From: Bifidobacteriaceae bacterium
GTDB taxonomy: Bacteria; Actinomycetota; Actinomycetes; Actinomycetales; WQXJ01
Assembly: GCA_031256885.1 (NCBI GenBank)
Contig: JAIRPS010000037.1
Span: 1 to 11,144 of the forward strand
Length of the DNA: 11,144 bases
Direction: 5' to 3'
In this document: piece by piece, positions 7,836 through 11,144 of the stretch
How positions within the stretch are numbered: the first letter of the stretch is position 1
How the letters are laid out: every line of letters begins with the position of its first letter
Made by a program: the position numbers and the translations under genes
The notes under the pieces: generated by a model
Seen by the model: the letters and a program-made list of their open reading frames with translations, nothing else
Told to the model about the DNA's origin: nothing
Database searches by the model: none

Positions 7836-7952
7836 TCCAACCGGCTTGGCCGAGCGGCCTTCGGCTGGCTTGTGCCGCGCCATAGTCCAACCCCCCGAAC
7901 CAAGCGGTCTAAAGCGAGCGCCATCGTCCGTCAACCCTCCGGAACCAAGCGC
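7828..7952. repeat. Three-copy degenerate direct repeat downstream of the second NIDO gene
   Basis: An 18-bp sequence (CCGCGCCATAGTCCAACC) occurs exactly at 7825-7842 and 7875-7892, 50 bp apart; the first copy includes the TAG stop at 7833-7835. A longer unit of about 30-34 bp, CGCCATAGTCC followed by a tail ending in AAGCGG or similar, recurs at 7828-7857, 7878-7907 and, more diverged, 7919-7952. Between the first two lies a weak hairpin (GCCGA 7849-7853 with TCGGC 7861-7865) that might act as a terminator. The repeat may be a decayed local tandem duplication of the gene end; its function is unknown. Confidence 0.65.
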
Positions 7953-7985
7953 TAGCAACGCCCCCAGCTGCTTTGCGCACCCAAT

Positions 7986-8018
7986 ATTCAGAACCTGTTA
8001 ACCAAACGTTTACCTAAC
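7986..8018 (+). promoter_or_regulatory. PHO-box-like tandem 11-bp direct repeats upstream of pstS
   Basis: GTTAACCAAAC (7997-8007) is followed without a gap by GTTTACCTAAC (8008-8018), identical at 9 of 11 positions. The 11 bases before them (ATTCAGAACCT, 7986-7996) share the TTCA core. Adjacent 11-bp direct repeats of the GTTCACC type are the known PHO-box layout bound by PhoP in Streptomyces and are typical upstream of actinobacterial pstS. This site sits 80 nt before the pstS start. A possible -10 element, TAGATT, is at 8046-8051. Induction by phosphate starvation through a PhoP/RegX3-type regulator is inferred. Confidence 0.65.
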
Positions 8019-8090
8019 GGTGGGGTAGCGGTTGGACAGTCATCTTAGATTCATTGCGTAACCGGAAGTACCGGTTTGATGTAGTTGATC

Positions 8091-8094
8091 GGAG
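8091..8094 (+). promoter_or_regulatory. Ribosome binding site deciding the pstS start
   Basis: GGAG lies 4 nt before GTG 8099. Translation from this GTG gives a compact lipoprotein signal peptide. The longer frame from TTG 8054 has no nearby Shine-Dalgarno sequence and would add 15 polar residues before the signal. Confidence 0.6.
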
Positions 8095-8098
8095 TACC

Positions 8099-9256
8099 GT
8101 GAAGCAACGACTGATTCTGGCCGTCAGCGCGGCAGTTGCGCTGACCATGACTTTGGCTGGCTGTGCCGCCAATGAGCAGAATGACAACCAGACGCCCCCA
8201 GCGCAAGCTGAGCAAACCGCCGCTGAAGACCAACCTTCCGCCATCACCCAGCCACTGGCTGATCAAGGCTTGTCGGGCAGGCTAGCGGGTGGTGGAGCCT
8301 CATCCCAAGGTGCCGCTATGGACGCTTGGCGGGCTGGTTTCCAAGTAACTAACCCTGATGTGACCATTGACTACGACCCGGCTGGTTCGGGTACGGGCCG
8401 GGAAAACTTTGCGAGCGGCGGTTTTGCTTTTGCTGGCACTGATGCGGCTTTCAGCCTTGAAGACGTGGCTGCTGGTCAGTTCGCTGCTTGCGCTGCTGGT
8501 TCATCAATCGTCGAACTGCCAGTGTACATTTCGCCGATTGCGATTGGTTTCAATCTCAAGGACATCACCAGCCTGAACTTGGATTCCGCAACCATTGCGA
8601 AGATTTTCCGGGGCGAGATCACTACCTGGGATGACCCAGCGATTGCCAGCCAAAATGAGGGTGTAACCCTGCCGGGAACCGCCATTACGCCAGTTCACCG
8701 CGCTGATAAATCAGGCACCACCGGTAACTTCACCGACTATTTGGCACAAACCGCTGGTGAGGTTTGGGTAGATGGCTCAGTTGAGGAATGGCCGGCTGGC
8801 CTGAGTGGTGAAGCGGCTGACAAGACCTCGGGCGTACATGACACGATTGTCGCTACCGATGGCGCTATTGGCTACTTGGATGCTTCCAAGGCTGGCGATA
8901 TGGGTGCCATTTCAATCAAGGTGGGCGATCAGTATGTTGCTCATAGCCCGCAGGCTGCGGCAGCAGCGGTTGGCAAATCGAAGATTCAAGATGGCCGTTC
9001 CGCCAATGATGTGGTGGTTGAGATTGACCGCACGCTGACTGATCCGAGCACATACCCGCTGATCCTGGTGTCTTATCTGTCAACTTGTGAAACTTATGCT
9101 GATGCCAGTGTTGGCGCATTAGTCAAAGCACTCGTCGCATACATCATTTCACCTGAAGGGCAGGCCGCTGCGGCGAGCCAAGCAGGTAGCGCGCCAATCA
9201 CCGGTAATGCGGACATTGAACCGAAGGTTCAAGCCGCTGCCGCAGTCATCAAGTAA
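8099..9256 (+). CDS. pstS: PstS, phosphate ABC transporter substrate-binding lipoprotein
   Basis: High-affinity phosphate receptor that captures inorganic phosphate outside the membrane and delivers it to PstC-PstA. From GTG 8099 the product is 385 residues. It has a lipoprotein signal (KQR, hydrophobic core, lipobox LAGC with Cys22 as the predicted lipidated residue), then a Q/A/E-rich linker to about residue 55, then the periplasmic-binding-protein fold. Phosphate-binding signatures visible are GGGASSQ (about 64-70), GSGTGR (97-101), FAGTDA (111-116) and RADKSGTTGNF (201-211). YISPIAIGFN, IFRGEITTWDDP and DGAIGYL are also typical of PstS. It is the first gene of the pst operon, preceded by a PHO-box-like repeat and 21 nt upstream of pstC. 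Identification is firm; the exact start is less so, since TTG 8054 is in frame. Confidence 0.95.
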   Translation: MKQRLILAVSAAVALTMTLAGCAANEQNDNQTPPAQAEQTAAEDQPSAITQPLADQGLSGRLAGGGASSQGAAMDAWRAGFQVTNPDVTIDYDPAGSGTGRENFASGGFAFAGTDAAFSLEDVAAGQFAACAAGSSIVELPVYISPIAIGFNLKDITSLNLDSATIAKIFRGEITTWDDPAIASQNEGVTLPGTAITPVHRADKSGTTGNFTDYLAQTAGEVWVDGSVEEWPAGLSGEAADKTSGVHDTIVATDGAIGYLDASKAGDMGAISIKVGDQYVAHSPQAAAAAVGKSKIQDGRSANDVVVEIDRTLTDPSTYPLILVSYLSTCETYADASVGALVKALVAYIISPEGQAAAASQAGSAPITGNADIEPKVQAAAAVIK

Positions 9257-9277
9257 GTAATCACCTTCATAAAAACT

Positions 9278-10453
9278 ATGAGTACAGCACTGACCAAACC
9301 TTCTGCAGTCGATGCTGTGACCCCGGTTGCGGTCGAGGCCCCAGGGCAGTCCTCGACTTCCTTGCCGGAAATCACTGAGTTAGCCGGAGTATCGCTTGAG
9401 GTTCAGGCAACCCTGGCTCAGGGCGCGCCCACCACCCCGGACCTGACGCCGGGCGTGGTGGGTCGCGCCCTGCTCAGTGAGACCACCAGCCGTACTGCCT
9501 TACGTGGCCGTTCCCGCCGTGACCGTTGGGCGGATAAAGCCGCCGAGGCCACCGCCACCACAGCCGGGGCAATCATTTTGGTGGCGCTGGCGGCGGTCGG
9601 CCTGTTCTTGTTGGCCAAAGGTTGGCCGGCGTTACGGGCTGACAGTTCGCAACTGCCCGCCAAAGCTGGAAGTTTTTGGGCTTTAGCTGGTCCTTTGGCT
9701 TTCGGTTCAGTCTGGGCTGCGGCGTTGGCTCTGCTGTTTGCCACACCGGTGGCAGTGGCTGCAGCTTTGTTTATAACGCTTTACGCTCCGCGGCGTTTGC
9801 GGGGTTTGCTGGCCAGCGCGATTGATTTACTCGCCGCCATCCCCTCTGTGGTATATGGCTTGTGGGGGTTGATGGTCTTTGCGCCGTTGGTAGCCAAACT
9901 TTACCGACCGCTCAGCCAGCGACTTGGCTTCCTGCCGTTCTTTTCTGGCACACCTTCAGCCACCGGCCGCACCATTTTGACTGCTGCCTTGGTGCTGGCG
10001 GTGATGATTTTGCCAATCATCGCTTCGGTTTCCCGCGAAGTATTCCGCCAAACACCAGCTTTAGCAATGGAAGCCGCTTTAGCCCTGGGGGCCACCCGCT
10101 GGGAAATGATCCGCCTGGCGGTTTTTCCGCATGCCCGCTCCGGCATTATCTCTGGTGCCATGTTGGGCTTAGGCCGGGCTTTAGGTGAGACGATGGCGGT
10201 TGCCATGGTGTTATCTGCCACACCTTTCCTTTACACGGCCCGCCTCCTTACCAATTCCAACCCCAATTCGGTGGCCGCGTTCATTGCCCAAAACTTCCCC
10301 GAAGCCCACGGGTTAGCCGTCAACGCACTGATCGGCTTGGGTCTTGTCCTATTTGTTATCACCTTCGCGGTGAACTATGCGGCCCGCCGGATTGCCGGGT
10401 CGCGCCATCCCAGTTATGGAGAGTTCAACCATTATGGCAACCATTGCCCTTGA
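9278..10453 (+). CDS. pstC: PstC, phosphate ABC transporter permease subunit
   Basis: One of the two membrane subunits of the Pst phosphate importer, which pairs with PstA and is driven by the PstB ATPase. The product is 391 residues. Residues 1-90 are an unusual Ala/Thr/Pro-rich extension ending in a basic stretch (RGRSRRDRW), then about six membrane segments follow (roughly 96-115, 140-168, 178-204, 231-252, 289-313 and 347-367). The EAA loop that contacts the ATPase is at 265-284 (EAALALGATRWE, then RLAVFP), followed by GRALGETMAV, characteristic of PstC. AIPSVVYGLWG (187-197) is also a PstC signature. The 21-nt gap after pstS contains no Shine-Dalgarno sequence before ATG 9278, so the start is uncertain; a later start inside the extension would give a more usual PstC length. 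The 3' end overlaps pstA by 20 bp. Confidence 0.93.
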   Translation: MSTALTKPSAVDAVTPVAVEAPGQSSTSLPEITELAGVSLEVQATLAQGAPTTPDLTPGVVGRALLSETTSRTALRGRSRRDRWADKAAEATATTAGAIILVALAAVGLFLLAKGWPALRADSSQLPAKAGSFWALAGPLAFGSVWAAALALLFATPVAVAAALFITLYAPRRLRGLLASAIDLLAAIPSVVYGLWGLMVFAPLVAKLYRPLSQRLGFLPFFSGTPSATGRTILTAALVLAVMILPIIASVSREVFRQTPALAMEAALALGATRWEMIRLAVFPHARSGIISGAMLGLGRALGETMAVAMVLSATPFLYTARLLTNSNPNSVAAFIAQNFPEAHGLAVNALIGLGLVLFVITFAVNYAARRIAGSRHPSYGEFNHYGNHCP

Positions 10454-11144
10454 TCTGCCGCGCAGCGCCAGTCTGACCCAAACTAAGGTCCGTCGCGGCA
10501 GGCGTTTGACCAACCAGGTGGCCACCTGGTTGATTGCTGGTTTATTTGTGATAGCCCTACTGCCATTGCTGTCAGTCTTGTACACCGCAGTATCACGTGG
10601 TTTGGGCCGCTTAGATGTGGAGTTTTTCACATCCTCAATGCGTGGGGTGCTCGGTGCCGGCGGTGGTGCGCTGCACGCCATTATGGGCACCGCCATGATC
10701 ACCGGCGCAACCGTGCTGCTATCAGTGCCCCTAGGTCTGCTTACCGCCATTTACCTGGTTGAATACGGTGGTGGCAAGTTTGCCAAGATCATCACCTTCC
10801 TGGTTGATGTGATGACTGGCATTCCTTCAATCGTCGCTGGTCTATTTGCTTATGCGGTCTTTTCAATGATTCTGGGGCCAGGTGTCCGCTCAGGTGTGGC
10901 CGGTGCCTTGGCTTTGACTTTGCTAATGACCCCAGTGATTGTGCGTTCCAGCGAGGAAATGATTCGCCTGGTACCAATGGAACTACGTGAAGCCAGCTAC
11001 GCATTAGGTGTACCTAAATACCGTACAATCTCCAAAATCGTGTTGCCAACCGCCATTTCTGGCATTGTTTCCGGTGTGATGATTGGTATTGCCCGGGTGG
11101 TTGGTGAGACTGCTCCGTTGCTGCTGGTGGCCGGTTTCACTGAT
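10434..11144 (+). CDS. pstA: PstA, phosphate ABC transporter permease subunit (3' end outside the window)
   Basis: Second membrane subunit of the Pst phosphate importer. The frame is open from ATG 10434 to the window edge, giving the first 237 residues; PstA proteins are usually near 280-300 residues, so roughly the last 50 are missing. A basic cytosolic N-terminus (KVRRGRRL) precedes membrane segments at about 30-52 and 82-108. Then come MTGIPSIVAGLFAY (128-140), a typical PstA motif, and the EAA loop at 186-205 (EASYALGVPKYR), followed by IARVVGETAPLL. The start lies inside the end of pstC, with GGAGAG at 10418-10423, 10 nt upstream. This suggests translational coupling and balanced synthesis of the two permeases. 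pstB is expected next. Confidence 0.93.
   Translation, partial: MATIALDLPRSASLTQTKVRRGRRLTNQVATWLIAGLFVIALLPLLSVLYTAVSRGLGRLDVEFFTSSMRGVLGAGGGALHAIMGTAMITGATVLLSVPLGLLTAIYLVEYGGGKFAKIITFLVDVMTGIPSIVAGLFAYAVFSMILGPGVRSGVAGALALTLLMTPVIVRSSEEMIRLVPMELREASYALGVPKYRTISKIVLPTAISGIVSGVMIGIARVVGETAPLLLVAGFTD

Noticed and set aside
8061..8075. Small inverted repeat ACCGG-AAGTA-CCGGT in the pstS leader
   Set aside because: A 5-bp stem is common by chance and it has no clear regulatory position; noted only.
8054..8098. Upstream TTG start for pstS giving a 400-residue product
   Set aside because: It would place 15 polar residues ahead of a standard lipoprotein signal and has no Shine-Dalgarno sequence. 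GTG 8099 with GGAG fits better.

Overview
The window looks like chromosomal DNA of an actinobacterium of moderate GC, probably a host- or gut-associated member of the Actinomycetota. This is inferred from protein style: FIVAR and carboxypeptidase-regulatory-like surface modules, a PstS with actinobacterial character, GTG/TTG start usage, and a PHO-box-like 11-bp direct repeat. No rRNA, tRNA, CRISPR array, transposase or integrase is visible, and all genes lie on the + strand.

Layout. Positions 1-487 hold no convincing gene but carry several strong inverted repeats: a near-perfect 25-bp-arm palindrome at 71-134, a short GC hairpin at 195-213, and two hairpins at 384-402 and 417-457 just upstream of the first gene. 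Positions 488-3661 encode a 1057-residue secreted protein: signal peptide, nidogen-like (NIDO) domain, two carboxypeptidase-regulatory-like modules, an Ig-like segment, four FIVAR-type helical repeats and a basic Ig-like C-terminus. A strong hairpin terminator follows at 3667-3710. Positions 3882-7835 encode a 1317-residue paralogue that keeps the same central NIDO module block. Its flanks differ: several beta-sandwich modules at the N-terminus and two Big_2-type Ig-like domains at the C-terminus. Neither protein shows a sortase motif or C-terminal membrane anchor. The short intergenic stretch 7836-8098 contains a degenerate three-copy direct repeat that begins over the preceding stop codon, then a PHO-box-like tandem repeat.

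Positions 8099-11144 are the start of a high-affinity phosphate uptake operon: pstS (lipoprotein phosphate receptor), pstC and pstA (the two permease subunits; pstA overlaps pstC by 20 bp and runs off the window). The ATPase gene pstB and possibly phoU are expected just beyond the right edge.

How the genes work together. The Pst genes form one transport complex, probably induced by phosphate starvation through a PhoP/RegX3-type response regulator. The two NIDO proteins are probably extracellular adhesins or matrix-interacting proteins that diversified by tandem duplication followed by exchange of the flanking modules. There is no evidence that they are functionally linked to phosphate uptake. 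No clearly new enzymatic or defence system is apparent. The most notable points are the tandem modular NIDO paralogues with a shared, hard-to-name Cys-containing module, the large palindrome at 71-134, the structured leader upstream of the first NIDO gene, and the PHO-box candidate.
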